A DNA stretch of 64,000 bases. Origin: Embleya scabrispora DSM 41855 (GTDB lineage: Bacteria > Actinomycetota > Actinomycetes > Streptomycetales > Streptomycetaceae). Each line of letters begins with the position of its first letter. Position 1 is the first letter of the stretch. The position numbers and the translations under genes were made by a program. The stretch lies in assembly GCF_000372745.1 (NCBI RefSeq), contig NZ_KB889673.1, forward strand, positions 17,430 through 81,429. Reading direction: 5' to 3'. Under the pieces are notes generated by a model. It worked only from the letters and a program-made list of their open reading frames with translations. It searched no databases and was not told the DNA's origin. Of this stretch, positions 17,911 to 26,751 are shown one piece after another.

Positions 17911-18564
17911 TCAGATGGCGCGGAGAAGGCTCTGCATGGCGTGGTCGAGGTGGGCTTCGACCGCCGCGCGGGCGGCGGCGGGGTCGCGGTCGGCGATGGC
18001 CTGCGCGATGGCCCGGTGTTCGGCGATGACCTGCTCGGCACGCCCGGGGTCGTTCCGCAGGTTGCTGTTGCCGACCCGCAGGGGGACGTCTCGGGCCAGG
18101 GCGTATGCCTTGGTCAGAAGGCTGTTGCCGGTGGCCACCACGATCCGGCGGTGGAAGTCGTCGTCGGCGGCGGAGAACTTGTCGTCCTCGCCTTCCGCGA
18201 GCAACGCGGCCTGCGCGTCGACCATCTCCAGTAGTCCGGGGCCCAGGGCTCCCGACGCGCCGGCCTGCTCGACGGCATAGACCTCGATCAGCCCCCTGGT
18301 GACCAGGACTTCCTGGATCTCCTTGGCGCTGACCGGGAGGACGAGGGCGCCCCGTTTGGGGTAGAGGCGGACATGGCCTTCGAACTCGCAGCGCAGAAGG
18401 GCTTCGTGGACCGGTGTCCGGCTCATGGCCAGCGACTCGGCGATCTCACCCTCGCTGAGCATCATGCCACCGGCGTAGGTGCCGTCGAACAGACGCTCGC
18501 GAATGTGTGCGTAGGCCCGCTCGGGGGCGGACAAGCCCCCGCTTCCAGTTCTTGTTGACGACAT
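17911..18564 (-). CDS. GntR-family regulator (FCD type)
   Basis: A 217-aa transcription factor. The N-terminal winged helix (residues about 12-75) contains AYAHIRERLFDGTYAGG, LSEGEIAESLAMSRTPVHEA and GHVRLYPKRGALV. The C-terminal FCD effector domain contains DDDFHRRIVVATGN and EHRAIAQAIADRDPAAARAA, with the metal/ligand-binding His positions. The gene is divergent from the Rieske operon and leads the minus arm, so it probably controls both arms through the repeats in the shared promoter region and responds to a carboxylate intermediate (inference). Confidence 0.9.
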   Translation of the reverse strand: MSSTRTGSGGLSAPERAYAHIRERLFDGTYAGGMMLSEGEIAESLAMSRTPVHEALLRCEFEGHVRLYPKRGALVLPVSAKEIQEVLVTRGLIEVYAVEQAGASGALGPGLLEMVDAQAALLAEGEDDKFSAADDDFHRRIVVATGNSLLTKAYALARDVPLRVGNSNLRNDPGRAEQVIAEHRAIAQAIADRDPAAARAAVEAHLDHAMQSLLRAI

Positions 18565-18641
18565 GCATGGAAGATATATGCATGCCGTCGCCAAAACAAT
18601 ACAACATGAGTATTGCCTTGCGGACAACTTGCATGGAAGAT
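18557..18641. promoter_or_regulatory. Repeated putative GntR operator sites
   Basis: Two 19-bp near-copies lie in the divergent promoter region: 18557-18575 and 18623-18641, sharing TTGCATGGAAGAT or ATGCATGGAAGAT cores and starting GAC[GA]AC. The first copy is also part of an ATGCAT...ATGCAT inverted repeat (about 18563-18583). The second lies 31 bases before the Rieske ATG. The spacing and duplication fit operators for the adjacent FCD-GntR protein. Confidence 0.6.
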
Positions 18642-18671
18642 GAGCGGAACTTGCAGACAAGAGAGGTGTTC

Positions 18672-19997
18672 ATGACTCTCACCGAGATCTTCGACCGGTT
18701 CGCGCCGGATTGCAGTTCGGTGCCCCAATCGGTCTTCGGCGACGCAGCGGTCCTGGACGCGGAGCTGACCCGGATCTTCACCAAGACGTGGCTCTTCGTC
18801 GCGCACGAGTCGGAGGTCGCCGAAGCCGGCGACTACGTGACCCGCCGCATGGGCCGCGACCAGGTCATCGTCGCCCGCGGCGAGGACGGGCAGGTCCGGG
18901 TGATGCGCAACGCCTGCACGCACCGGGGCACGCTCCTGTGCAAGGCGACACTGGGCAACACCTCGCACTTCATGTGCCCGTACCACGCCTGGACGTTCGA
19001 CAACTCGGGACGCCTGCGCGGCGTCCCGGAGGCCCGACCCTCCTACGGTGGCTTCGACAAGCCCTCGCGCGACCTGCGCCGCGCCCGGACCGAGGTCTAC
19101 CAGGGCCTGGTCTTCGCGACCTGGGCCGAGGACGGGCCGTCGCTCGCCGAGTCGCTCGGTGACATCGCGTGGTACCTCGACGCGCTCCTGGGCACCGCGA
19201 CCGGCGGCTGGGAGGTGGCAGGCCCGCCGCAGCGGTACACGATCAAGGCGAACTGGAAGCTGAGCTGCGAGAACTTCGGCGGCGACGGCTACCACCTGCC
19301 CTACACCCACCGGGTGCCGATCGAGTCGGGCCTGTTCGGCGAGGACGAGGAAGGGGGCGAGGTCGGCAAGCCCACCGGGCGCGTCGTCTGGACCCCGCAA
19401 GGCCACACCGCGCGGGTCGGCTACCTGCCGCCGGAGTACGCCGAGCCGCCCTACCCCGGATACCCCGAGAACCTGCGGGACGACTTGGCGGCGAACGCCG
19501 GGCCCGAGACGCTGAGCGTGCTCGCCAACTCCGACGTGGTGCACGGCAACGTCTTCCCGAACCTGTCGTTCATCCAGACGGCCATCACCTACACGGGTGA
19601 CGAAGCCGAACCCGTCTCCTTCACGGTGCTCCGCCTCGCCCAGCCCGTCACCCCCGACACGACCGAGCTGTACAACTTCGCCCTGGTGCCGCGCGGCGCC
19701 GACGAGGAGTGGAAGCAGAAGTCGGTCGTGGCCTGCGTGCGTACCCACGGTGCCGCCGCGGTGCTCTTCGAGGGGGACGACGTCGACAACTTCACCTGCG
19801 TCAGCGTCACGGCGGACGGGGCGCTCGCCCACGACACCGACCTGGACTACTCCCTGGGCACCAACCTGCCCAGGCCGGAACCCGACGACTGGGCCGGGCC
19901 GGGGGAATCGGTACCGCACGACCACAGCGAGTACACCCACCGGGCCTTCTACGGCACCTGGCTGCGGTACATGAAGGACACGAAGGAGGGGGCGTGA
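18672..19997 (+). CDS. Rieske ring-hydroxylating oxygenase, alpha subunit
   Basis: A 441-aa catalytic subunit. The Rieske 2Fe-2S ligands are CTHRG at about residue 80 and CPYHAW about 18 residues later. The mononuclear iron site is DGYHLPYTHR (D-x2-H-x4-H), with a distal acidic ligand region EGDDVDNFT. Family role: NADH-driven cis-dihydroxylation of an aromatic or heteroaromatic ring. GAGAGGTG precedes the ATG. It is the first gene of the plus arm, GTGA-coupled to the beta subunit. The DDVDN region and length fit the biphenyl/benzoate-type alpha3beta3 oxygenases. Confidence 0.95.
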   Translation: MTLTEIFDRFAPDCSSVPQSVFGDAAVLDAELTRIFTKTWLFVAHESEVAEAGDYVTRRMGRDQVIVARGEDGQVRVMRNACTHRGTLLCKATLGNTSHFMCPYHAWTFDNSGRLRGVPEARPSYGGFDKPSRDLRRARTEVYQGLVFATWAEDGPSLAESLGDIAWYLDALLGTATGGWEVAGPPQRYTIKANWKLSCENFGGDGYHLPYTHRVPIESGLFGEDEEGGEVGKPTGRVVWTPQGHTARVGYLPPEYAEPPYPGYPENLRDDLAANAGPETLSVLANSDVVHGNVFPNLSFIQTAITYTGDEAEPVSFTVLRLAQPVTPDTTELYNFALVPRGADEEWKQKSVVACVRTHGAAAVLFEGDDVDNFTCVSVTADGALAHDTDLDYSLGTNLPRPEPDDWAGPGESVPHDHSEYTHRAFYGTWLRYMKDTKEGA

Positions 19998-20485
19998 CGC
20001 TCACCGAAGCGATCGGGCAGTTCCTCTACGAGGAGTCGGCGGCGCTCGACGAGGCCCGGTACTCCGACTGGCTCGCGCTGCTCGCCGACGACTTCCGGTA
20101 CGAAGTACCGCAGCCGATCACCCCGCAGAGCCCGGACGAGGAGCAGTACTCCAGCCGGATGCCCATCTCGCGCGAGTCCAAGGGCTCACTGCGGATGCGC
20201 TTCGACCGGGTCTCTTCCGAGTACGCCTGGAGCGACCGGCCGCGGCACTTCCTGCGCCACTTCGTCTCCAACATCCGGGTGCGCCCGCTCGGCCCGGACG
20301 AGTGGGAGGTGCGCAGCAACGTGCTCGTCGCCAGGTCGCGCTCCAGCGAGGAGAGCACGCTGGCCACCGCCGGGCGGGTCGACGTCCTGCGCGGCGACCC
20401 GGAGCGCGGATTCCTGCTGGCGGCCCGCACGGTCCACCTCGATGTGGAGGTGCCCAGTGCCGGCCAGCTCATCCCCGTCTACTGA
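19994..20485 (+). CDS. Rieske oxygenase, beta subunit
   Basis: A 163-aa SnoaL-like small subunit of ring-hydroxylating oxygenases. Typical features are an N-terminal helix FLYEESAALDEARYSDWLAL, LLADDFRYEVP, then RHFLRHFVSNIRV and a C-terminal strand RTVHLDVEVP. The beta subunit is structural and helps shape the alpha3beta3 hexamer. The GTG start overlaps the alpha stop (GTGA), and GGAGG lies upstream. The 3' end overlaps the next small gene by 29 bases. Confidence 0.92.
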   Translation: MTLTEAIGQFLYEESAALDEARYSDWLALLADDFRYEVPQPITPQSPDEEQYSSRMPISRESKGSLRMRFDRVSSEYAWSDRPRHFLRHFVSNIRVRPLGPDEWEVRSNVLVARSRSSEESTLATAGRVDVLRGDPERGFLLAARTVHLDVEVPSAGQLIPVY

Positions 20486-20711
20486 CGCGTCGAGCCCGGG
20501 CCCGGACGGACCCGAGCTGCGTCTCGCCAACGAGTTCGCGAGCATCCGACTGCGCAAGGTCCGCTTCGGCAACGCTTCCCGCATCGAGGTGCGCTCCGAA
20601 CGCCAGGACCGCACGGTCCTGCTCGATCCCATGGCCCTGGACGCCATCACCCGGCTGACGCCCGACCAGATCTCCCGCATCCTCACCCTCGTGACGGAGA
20701 ACGACCAATGA
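20457..20711 (+). CDS. Small protein of dioxygenase operons, function unknown
   Basis: An 84-aa protein. After a disordered Ser/Pro-rich start, the folded part contains ELRLANEFASIRLRKVRFGN, RIEVRSERQDRTVLLDP and ALDAITRLTPDQISRIL, which suggests a few beta strands followed by two helices. GGAGGTG lies four bases before the GTG at 20457, and the gene overlaps its neighbours on both sides. Similar short proteins beside Rieske oxygenases are sometimes named dihydrodiol dehydrogenase in automated annotation, but this one is far too short and has no Rossmann motif. A regulatory or assembly role in the oxygenase is possible. Confidence 0.75.
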   Translation: MPASSSPSTDASSPGPDGPELRLANEFASIRLRKVRFGNASRIEVRSERQDRTVLLDPMALDAITRLTPDQISRILTLVTENDQ

Positions 20712-21589
20712 CCGTCCGCTCCGTGCGCCATGTCGCACTGCGCGTGCCGCGCCCCGACGCCTCCAGCGCGTTCCTCGGCGACGCGTTCGGGCTCGTCCCC
20801 ACCGACGCCGGCCTCCGGGGCACGGCCGACGCCCACCCTTTGGTGAGGCTGAGCGAAGGCCCGGCGCTCGGCATCGACCACATCTCCCTCGGCGCTGCGA
20901 GCCACCGCGACGTGGACGACGTCGCCGCCCGCGTCCAAAGGCTCGGGCTGCGGCTCGTCGAGGAGCCCGGCGTCGACGACGAAGGGGCCTACCGCACCCG
21001 CCTGCGCGACGGCAGCGGGCTGCTGCTCGAAGTGGCACACGCCGACAAGGCCCGGCCCGACCCGGTTTCCCACGTGCCCTTCCTCGACCGGCCGATGCTG
21101 ATCAGCCACGTCGTGCTCAACACGCCGGACCTGGAGGCGACCGCGGAGCTGTACTGCGAGCTGTTCGACTTCACCGTCTCCGACCGCTACGGCGACTACA
21201 TGGTCTTCCTGCGCTGCAACCGCTACCACCACTCGGTCGCGCTGGGCCAAGCCGAGCACACCTCGCTCAACCACATCGCGTTCGAGGTCGGCAGCATCGA
21301 CGGCGTCATGCGCGACTCGGCCCGGCTGCAGGGCCTGGGCAGCGATCCCGTGTGGGGCCCGGGCCGACACGGCCCCGGCGACAACGTCTTCTCGTACTTC
21401 GGCGACCCCAACGGCGTGGTCGTGGAGTACACCTCCGCCCTCGAGGTCTTCGACGAGGCCGATCCCCGTGAAGCCAAGGTCTGGCCGATGGACGACCCCG
21501 AGCAGGACAACGTCTGGGGCACCGGCGACCCGTCCGACGAGGGCATCGCGCTGATGACCGGCGCGCCCGACCCCTACCTCCAGCCGTAA
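20708..21589 (+). CDS. Extradiol ring-cleavage dioxygenase (VOC fold)
   Basis: A 293-aa two-domain vicinal-oxygen-chelate protein. The C-terminal domain keeps the type I extradiol metal set: His in LISHVVLNTPDL (about residue 136), His in TSLNHIAFEV (about 183) and Glu in GVVVEYTSAL (about 242). YRYGDYMVFLRCNRYHHSV-type residues line the active site. Family role: Fe(II)-dependent cleavage of a catechol next to its hydroxyls. ATGA overlap with the small gene fixes the start. It would open the catechol made by the Rieske enzyme and the SDR. Confidence 0.88.
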   Translation: MTVRSVRHVALRVPRPDASSAFLGDAFGLVPTDAGLRGTADAHPLVRLSEGPALGIDHISLGAASHRDVDDVAARVQRLGLRLVEEPGVDDEGAYRTRLRDGSGLLLEVAHADKARPDPVSHVPFLDRPMLISHVVLNTPDLEATAELYCELFDFTVSDRYGDYMVFLRCNRYHHSVALGQAEHTSLNHIAFEVGSIDGVMRDSARLQGLGSDPVWGPGRHGPGDNVFSYFGDPNGVVVEYTSALEVFDEADPREAKVWPMDDPEQDNVWGTGDPSDEGIALMTGAPDPYLQP

Positions 21590-21658
21590 CGGTGCCCGGC
21601 ACCAAGCCGTGACGGTCCCATCCCCGGGCCGTGCGCGGCCCCTAGCAAGGAGTACTTG

Positions 21659-22678
21659 ATGAAGTTCGAACCCGGTCAGGCACGGGCGTGGGCCCAGTCC
21701 GAGCTGCGGGGGGTGGCCGGCTGCCTCATGCCGACGTTCACCGGCGATCTGAACAACCTCAACGAGGCGGCCATCCGGCACGACGCCGCCCTCGAACGCG
21801 AGCTCGGTTTCACCGGCGCGCTGCTGGTCTCCGAGTGCGGCACCACGCCGACGGAGTTCCGCCGCTTCATCGACATCGTCGTCGACGAGGTCGGCGACGA
21901 CATGGTCACCATCCTCCAGGCCTCCGAGCCGACACTCGCCGACACCCTCTCCCTGGTCCGCGACGCCGAGGCCGCGGGCGTGGACCTGGTCCTGATGTCC
22001 TACCCGCTGACCTTCTACCCGCAGAGCCCGGACGAGGTCGTGGAGTTCACCAAGACCGTGGCCGACGCCACGAACATGGGCATGGTGGTCTTCGCCCTCG
22101 ACATGTGGAACTTCGAGCGGCTGCACCCCTCCGGGTTCGCCCCCGCGTGGCTCGAGGAAATGGTCGACACCATCCCCAACGTCGTGGCGATCAAGAACGA
22201 GATCGGCTACCCGGGCATCTCCGGCAACGCGCAGGTGTTCAAGCAGTTCCGCGACCGCGTGCTGGTGGCCGACCCGATGGAGATGAACTGCGCGGCGTGG
22301 ATCCCGACCTTCGGGATGCCGTGGATGGGGACCTCCAACTACGAGTACTACGGCCCCGAGATCCCCCGGATGTTCGAACTGCTCCAGAACCCGGAGACGT
22401 TCGAGGCGGGCATGGACATCTACTGGCGGCTGCACCCGGCCCGAGGGGTCGTCTCGTCGGTCGGCAGCACGGCCGTCGCGGGCGCGAACCTGGTTCACCG
22501 CATGCAGTGGAAGTACCAGGGTTGGCTGAACGGGTTCAACGGCGGCCCGGTCCGCTTCCCCCAGATGCGCATAGACGACGGCCAGATGCGCGCTCTGCGC
22601 CGTGGGCTGGTCAACGCCGGTCTGCCGGTCACCTCCGACGACGACGCCGAGTTCTTCGTCGGGAGGCACCCGAAGTGA
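21659..22678 (+). CDS. DHDPS/NAL-family lyase
   Basis: A 339-aa TIM-barrel protein of the dihydrodipicolinate synthase/N-acetylneuraminate lyase family. The Schiff-base Lys is in VVAIKNEIGYPG (about residue 180) and the proton-relay Tyr is in LMSYPLTFYPQ (about 120). The GTTPTEF segment takes the place of the usual GTTGE motif. In aromatic catabolism this family acts as hydratase-aldolases on ring-cleavage products, releasing pyruvate or forming an aldehyde. CAAGGAG precedes the ATG. A 69-base gap separates it from the dioxygenase gene. Confidence 0.88.
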   Translation: MKFEPGQARAWAQSELRGVAGCLMPTFTGDLNNLNEAAIRHDAALERELGFTGALLVSECGTTPTEFRRFIDIVVDEVGDDMVTILQASEPTLADTLSLVRDAEAAGVDLVLMSYPLTFYPQSPDEVVEFTKTVADATNMGMVVFALDMWNFERLHPSGFAPAWLEEMVDTIPNVVAIKNEIGYPGISGNAQVFKQFRDRVLVADPMEMNCAAWIPTFGMPWMGTSNYEYYGPEIPRMFELLQNPETFEAGMDIYWRLHPARGVVSSVGSTAVAGANLVHRMQWKYQGWLNGFNGGPVRFPQMRIDDGQMRALRRGLVNAGLPVTSDDDAEFFVGRHPK

Positions 22679-23637
22679 TGCGTCTGATCGACGCCGCGGA
22701 CCTGGCCGCCCTCGTGTCGCTGGACGACACGCTCGCCGCCGCGCGCGAAGCCGCGATTGCCCGAGCCGAAGGCCAGGTCGTCAGTGGACGACTGCAGTTC
22801 GCGTGGGCCGGCGGCGAGTCCGGCACCCGCTTCCTCGCTGCGGCGCTGCCCTCCCTGGACCTGTTCGGATACAAGCAGTTCCACTGGATCGGCAGCGGTG
22901 TCCGGTACGCGTGCCACCTGTTCCGCGCCTCCGACGGCGCGCCGATCGGCGTGGTCGACGCGGCCTCGATCACGACGCTCCGGACGGCGGCGACCGCGGC
23001 CGTCGGGGTCGAGTGTCTGTACGGTCCGGGTCGTGCGGGCGTGGTCGGCGTCATCGGCTCCGGCGCCGAGGCCCAGGCCGGTCTGCGGGCTCTCACCCGG
23101 GTCACCGACATCCCCGAGGCCCGGGTGTTCAGCCGCCGCGCCGCCAACCGTGAGGCGTTCGCCACGCGGATGACCGAGGAACTGGGCGTCCCGGTACGCC
23201 CGGTGGCCTCCATCCGGGAGGCGACCGACGGCGCGGACCTCGTCTACTCCGCCACCGCCTCGCCCGCCGGCGCGGTCTACGGACGCGACGACGTGGGCAG
23301 CGCCCACGTCGTCGCCACCATCGGCTCCACGGCGCCCGACCAGCGCGAAGCCAGGGGCGACCTGTTCGCGCGGGCCGGCCGCATCGTCATCGACACCGAG
23401 GACGCCATCGAGGAGTCCGGCGACCTCATCGAGGCCGCACTCGACCCCAAGGCGTACGAACTGCTCGGCGCCGCGCTGGCCGCACCGGCCCGTCCGGCCG
23501 AGCCGTACAGCGTCTTCAAGTCCATCGGCAGCCCCGAACAGGACCTCGTGCTGGCCGCGCACATCCTGCGCCGCGCCGAGGAGCGCGGCGTCGGTCGGCT
23601 CGTCGCGCCCGCGATGAGCCGCAAGCAGAACCTCTGA
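22678..23637 (+). CDS. Ornithine cyclodeaminase / mu-crystallin family protein
   Basis: A 319-aa protein. The Rossmann motif GVVGVIGSGAEAQAGLRAL is at about residues 120-138, followed by ARVFSRRAANREAF, and DLVYSATASPAG and STAPDQREA are at the expected places. The family covers ornithine cyclodeaminase, ketimine reductases and alanine/opine-type dehydrogenases. Here it may reduce or cyclise an imine formed from a nitrogen ring (inference). The start is the ATG at 22678, or a GTG at 22675 overlapping the lyase stop; GGGAGG fits both. Confidence 0.85.
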   Translation: MRLIDAADLAALVSLDDTLAAAREAAIARAEGQVVSGRLQFAWAGGESGTRFLAAALPSLDLFGYKQFHWIGSGVRYACHLFRASDGAPIGVVDAASITTLRTAATAAVGVECLYGPGRAGVVGVIGSGAEAQAGLRALTRVTDIPEARVFSRRAANREAFATRMTEELGVPVRPVASIREATDGADLVYSATASPAGAVYGRDDVGSAHVVATIGSTAPDQREARGDLFARAGRIVIDTEDAIEESGDLIEAALDPKAYELLGAALAAPARPAEPYSVFKSIGSPEQDLVLAAHILRRAEERGVGRLVAPAMSRKQNL

Positions 23638-23720
23638 TCCCCGGTCGGCCCGGAGCCCCGGCGATCGGTCGCACCCACGATCTCTGACTCTCCACACCTT
23701 CTCTTTACGGAGTTCCGTAC

Positions 23721-25106
23721 GTGACACCCATCGACCTGTTCATCGGAGGCCGCTGGCTCCCCGCCGCCTCCGGGCAGCGCATCGAGGTGATCAACCCCGC
23801 CACCGGCGACACCATCGCCTCGGTCGCCGCCGGCAACGTCGACGAAGGGCTCGCGGCCGTCGCCGCCGCGCACGAGGCCGGGCCCGGTTGGGCCGCGACG
23901 CCGCCTCGGGCCCGCGCCGAGATCCTGCGCCGCGCGTTCGACCTGATGACCGCGCGTGCCGACGAGATCGCCGATCTCATCGTGGCCGAGAACGGCAAGT
24001 CCAAGGCCGACGCGCTCAGCGAAGTCGGCTACGCCGCGGAGTTCTTCCGCTGGTATTCCGAGGAAGCCGTCCGCATCGACGGCGACCTGCGCACCGCCCC
24101 GGCGGGCGGCAACAAGATCCTCGTGTTGCGGCAGCCGATCGGCGTCGCCGTCCTGGTCACCCCGTGGAACTTCCCCGCCGCGATGGCGACCCGCAAGATC
24201 GGTCCGGCGCTCGCCGCGGGCTGCACGGTGGTGCTCAAGCCGGCGTCCGAGACGCCGCTCACCGCGCTGCTCGTCGCCGAGATCCTGGCCGAGGCGGGCG
24301 TGCCGGCCGGTGTGGTCAACGTCGTGGTCGCGGAACGCAGCGGCCCGGTCGTGGCGGCCATGCTGCACGACCGCCGGGTCGCCAAGCTGTCGTTCACCGG
24401 CTCGACCGAGGTCGGCAGCGTCCTGCTCCGCGAGGCCGCCGACACCATCGTCAGCTGCTCCATGGAGCTGGGCGGGAACGCCCCGTTCATCGTGTTCGCC
24501 GACGCCGACCTGGACGCGGCGATCGAGGGCGCGCTGATCGCCAAAATGCGCGGCGGCGGCCAGGCCTGCACCGCGGCCAACCGCTTCTACGTCGAGGCCT
24601 CGATCGCGGACGAGTTCGCCGCGCGCTTGGCCGCCGAACTCGGCGACCAGGAAGCCGTGCTGATCAGCGCGAAGGCCCGCGAACGAGTGGACGCCCTGGT
24701 CGTCGACTCCGGCACGGTCCTCACCGGCGGGGCGGTGCCGGCGGGCAGCGGCTTCTTCTATCCGGCGACGGTTCTGGCCGACGTGCCTGCCGACGCGCCG
24801 ATTCTGCGCCAGGAGATCTTCGGCCCGGTCGCCCCCATCGTGCGGTTCGACTCCGAAGCCGAGGTCGTCGCGGCGGCCAACGACACCGAGTACGGCCTCG
24901 CGGCCTACGTCTACACCGGCGACCTGGCTCGCGGCCTGCGGGTCGGCGAGCGACTCGACTTCGGCATGGTCGCGCTCAACCGCGGCCTGGTCTCCGACCC
25001 CGCGGCGCCGTTCGGCGGGGTCAAGCAGAGCGGAATCGGCCGCGAGGGCGGCCACGACGGGCTTCTCGAGTTCTTGGAGACCAAGTACATAGCCACGTGT
25101 TGGTGA
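23721..25106 (+). CDS. NAD(P)+-dependent aldehyde dehydrogenase
   Basis: A 461-aa ALDH. Motifs: VTPWNFPAAMATRKIGPALA (cofactor and fold), STEVGS, the general base in MELGGNAPFIVF (Glu about 245), the catalytic Cys in GGGQACTAANRF (about 280) and EIFGPVAPI. It is closest in pattern to succinate-semialdehyde dehydrogenases. It would oxidise the semialdehyde released by the lyase next to it. ACGGAG precedes the GTG at 23721. Confidence 0.92.
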   Translation: MTPIDLFIGGRWLPAASGQRIEVINPATGDTIASVAAGNVDEGLAAVAAAHEAGPGWAATPPRARAEILRRAFDLMTARADEIADLIVAENGKSKADALSEVGYAAEFFRWYSEEAVRIDGDLRTAPAGGNKILVLRQPIGVAVLVTPWNFPAAMATRKIGPALAAGCTVVLKPASETPLTALLVAEILAEAGVPAGVVNVVVAERSGPVVAAMLHDRRVAKLSFTGSTEVGSVLLREAADTIVSCSMELGGNAPFIVFADADLDAAIEGALIAKMRGGGQACTAANRFYVEASIADEFAARLAAELGDQEAVLISAKARERVDALVVDSGTVLTGGAVPAGSGFFYPATVLADVPADAPILRQEIFGPVAPIVRFDSEAEVVAAANDTEYGLAAYVYTGDLARGLRVGERLDFGMVALNRGLVSDPAAPFGGVKQSGIGREGGHDGLLEFLETKYIATCW

Positions 25107-25119
25107 ACAGGGAGATCAG

Positions 25120-26751
25120 ATGAGACGTGTCCCCACGTATGCGGCACTCGTGGCCGCCTGCATGATCGTCACCGCCGGATGTTCCGGCAACGCCACGAAC
25201 AACTCGGGAACCGGCGGTTCGGGTTCCGACAACAACGCCGTCCTGACCCCCAAGCCCTCGGGCGACGTGGACAAGGTCGTCTGGAACCTCCCCTACGGCG
25301 AACCTTCGTCGGTCGACTGGACCAAGGCGTACAGCTATTCGGAGAACACGGTCGGGGCCAACCTGTGCGAGGGCCTCTACCGCCTGACGCCCGACTTCAA
25401 GGTCGTTCCCGCGCTCGCGGAGTCCACGAGCAACCCCGACCCGACGACGTACGTGTACAAGATCCGACAGGGCGTCACTTTCTGGGACGGCTCCCCGCTG
25501 ACCGCCGACGACGTGGTCTACAGCCTGAATCGACACCTGGACCCCGCGGTGTCCTCCCTGTGGGGGACGTACTACGACAAGGTCGAGTCGATCGCCAAGA
25601 CCGCTCCCGACCAGGTCACGGTGAAGCTCAAAGAGCCCGATGTGATGTTCGATCGATGGTTGGCGACCCCGGCGGGAACGATCGGCAGAGCCGACTTCAT
25701 CAAGGCGGCCGGCGAGAAATTCGGCACCGCCGACGGCGGCCTGATGTGCACCGGACCGTTCAAGCTCCAGTCGTGGGTCGGCGGCAAGTCCATCACCATG
25801 ACTCGCAATGACGCGTACTGGGACCAGGCGCACCGGGCCAAGGCCAAGACCTTCGAGTTCTCCTTCGTCGTCGACGAGGCCGCCGCCACCAACGCGCTCC
25901 AGGCCGGCGAGATCGACGGTACCTACGACGTGCCGCTGTCCGGCCTCCCGCAACTGCGCACCGGCGGCGCGGGATCGTTGTGGTACGGCAAGACGCAGGC
26001 AACTCTGTCACTCCTCCCCACCGAGAAGAAGTCACCGCTCCAGGACCCGAAGATCCGGCAGGCCCTGCGCCTGGCGATCGACTACAAGGGCATCGTCCAG
26101 CAGATCTACAAGGGCACCGCCTCCCCGCTGCGCGCCTACGTCGGTCCGGGCACCTGGGGATACGCCCCCGACGTGTACACCGCCGCGTACAAGGCGCTGA
26201 CCGAGCCGCACACCGACCTCGACGCCGCTCGGAAGCTCGTCCAGGATGCCGGTGCACCCAAGGACGAGATTGTCATCGCGGCGGTCTCCGACTTCCCGCT
26301 TTACGCCCAGTTGGCGACTGTCGTCCAGGACGCGGGCAAGAAGATCGGGCTCAACGTCCGACTCCAGGGTTTCCCGACGTCGACGTACACCACGTTCTTC
26401 TTCGAGAAGGACGCGCGCAACCAGGTCGACGCCTTCTTCACCACCAACTACACCGACATTCCCGAGCCGTTGCAGATGTATCGCGGCTTCCGGCCCGGCG
26501 ACTTCTACAACTACGACGGCTACGACAACCCCGAGGTCACCAAGAAGCTGGACGAGGCCCTGCGGACCACCGACGACACCGCCCGAGCCAGGCTGGTGAC
26601 CGAGGCTCAGGCGCGGATCACCACCGACTCGGCCGTCCTGCCGATCGTCGAACCCGCCAACCGCCTCTTCATGAGCAAGCGGATCACCGGGGCTCCCGCA
26701 TCGTTCGTGTACCTCTACTACCCGTGGGCAGCCGATGTCGGAGCTCGGTAA
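25120..26751 (+). CDS. Peptide/nickel-type ABC substrate-binding lipoprotein
   Basis: A 543-aa family 5 extracellular binding protein. The N-terminus is a lipoprotein signal with lipobox VTAGC (Cys about residue 22), followed by a Ser/Gly/Asn-rich linker. Family stretches include YVYKIRQGVTFWDGSPLTADDVVYSL and KIRQALRLAIDYKGIV. It captures the substrate outside the membrane for the Dpp/Opp-type transporter encoded next. GGGAG precedes the ATG. The 3' end overlaps the first permease gene by 17 bases. In this cluster the ligand is more likely the catabolic substrate than a peptide. Confidence 0.92.
   Translation: MRRVPTYAALVAACMIVTAGCSGNATNNSGTGGSGSDNNAVLTPKPSGDVDKVVWNLPYGEPSSVDWTKAYSYSENTVGANLCEGLYRLTPDFKVVPALAESTSNPDPTTYVYKIRQGVTFWDGSPLTADDVVYSLNRHLDPAVSSLWGTYYDKVESIAKTAPDQVTVKLKEPDVMFDRWLATPAGTIGRADFIKAAGEKFGTADGGLMCTGPFKLQSWVGGKSITMTRNDAYWDQAHRAKAKTFEFSFVVDEAAATNALQAGEIDGTYDVPLSGLPQLRTGGAGSLWYGKTQATLSLLPTEKKSPLQDPKIRQALRLAIDYKGIVQQIYKGTASPLRAYVGPGTWGYAPDVYTAAYKALTEPHTDLDAARKLVQDAGAPKDEIVIAAVSDFPLYAQLATVVQDAGKKIGLNVRLQGFPTSTYTTFFFEKDARNQVDAFFTTNYTDIPEPLQMYRGFRPGDFYNYDGYDNPEVTKKLDEALRTTDDTARARLVTEAQARITTDSAVLPIVEPANRLFMSKRITGAPASFVYLYYPWAADVGAR

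Noticed and set aside
20186-22669. 827-codon minus-strand open frame
   Set aside because: Mirror of the dioxygenase and lyase genes, which have clear catalytic motifs.
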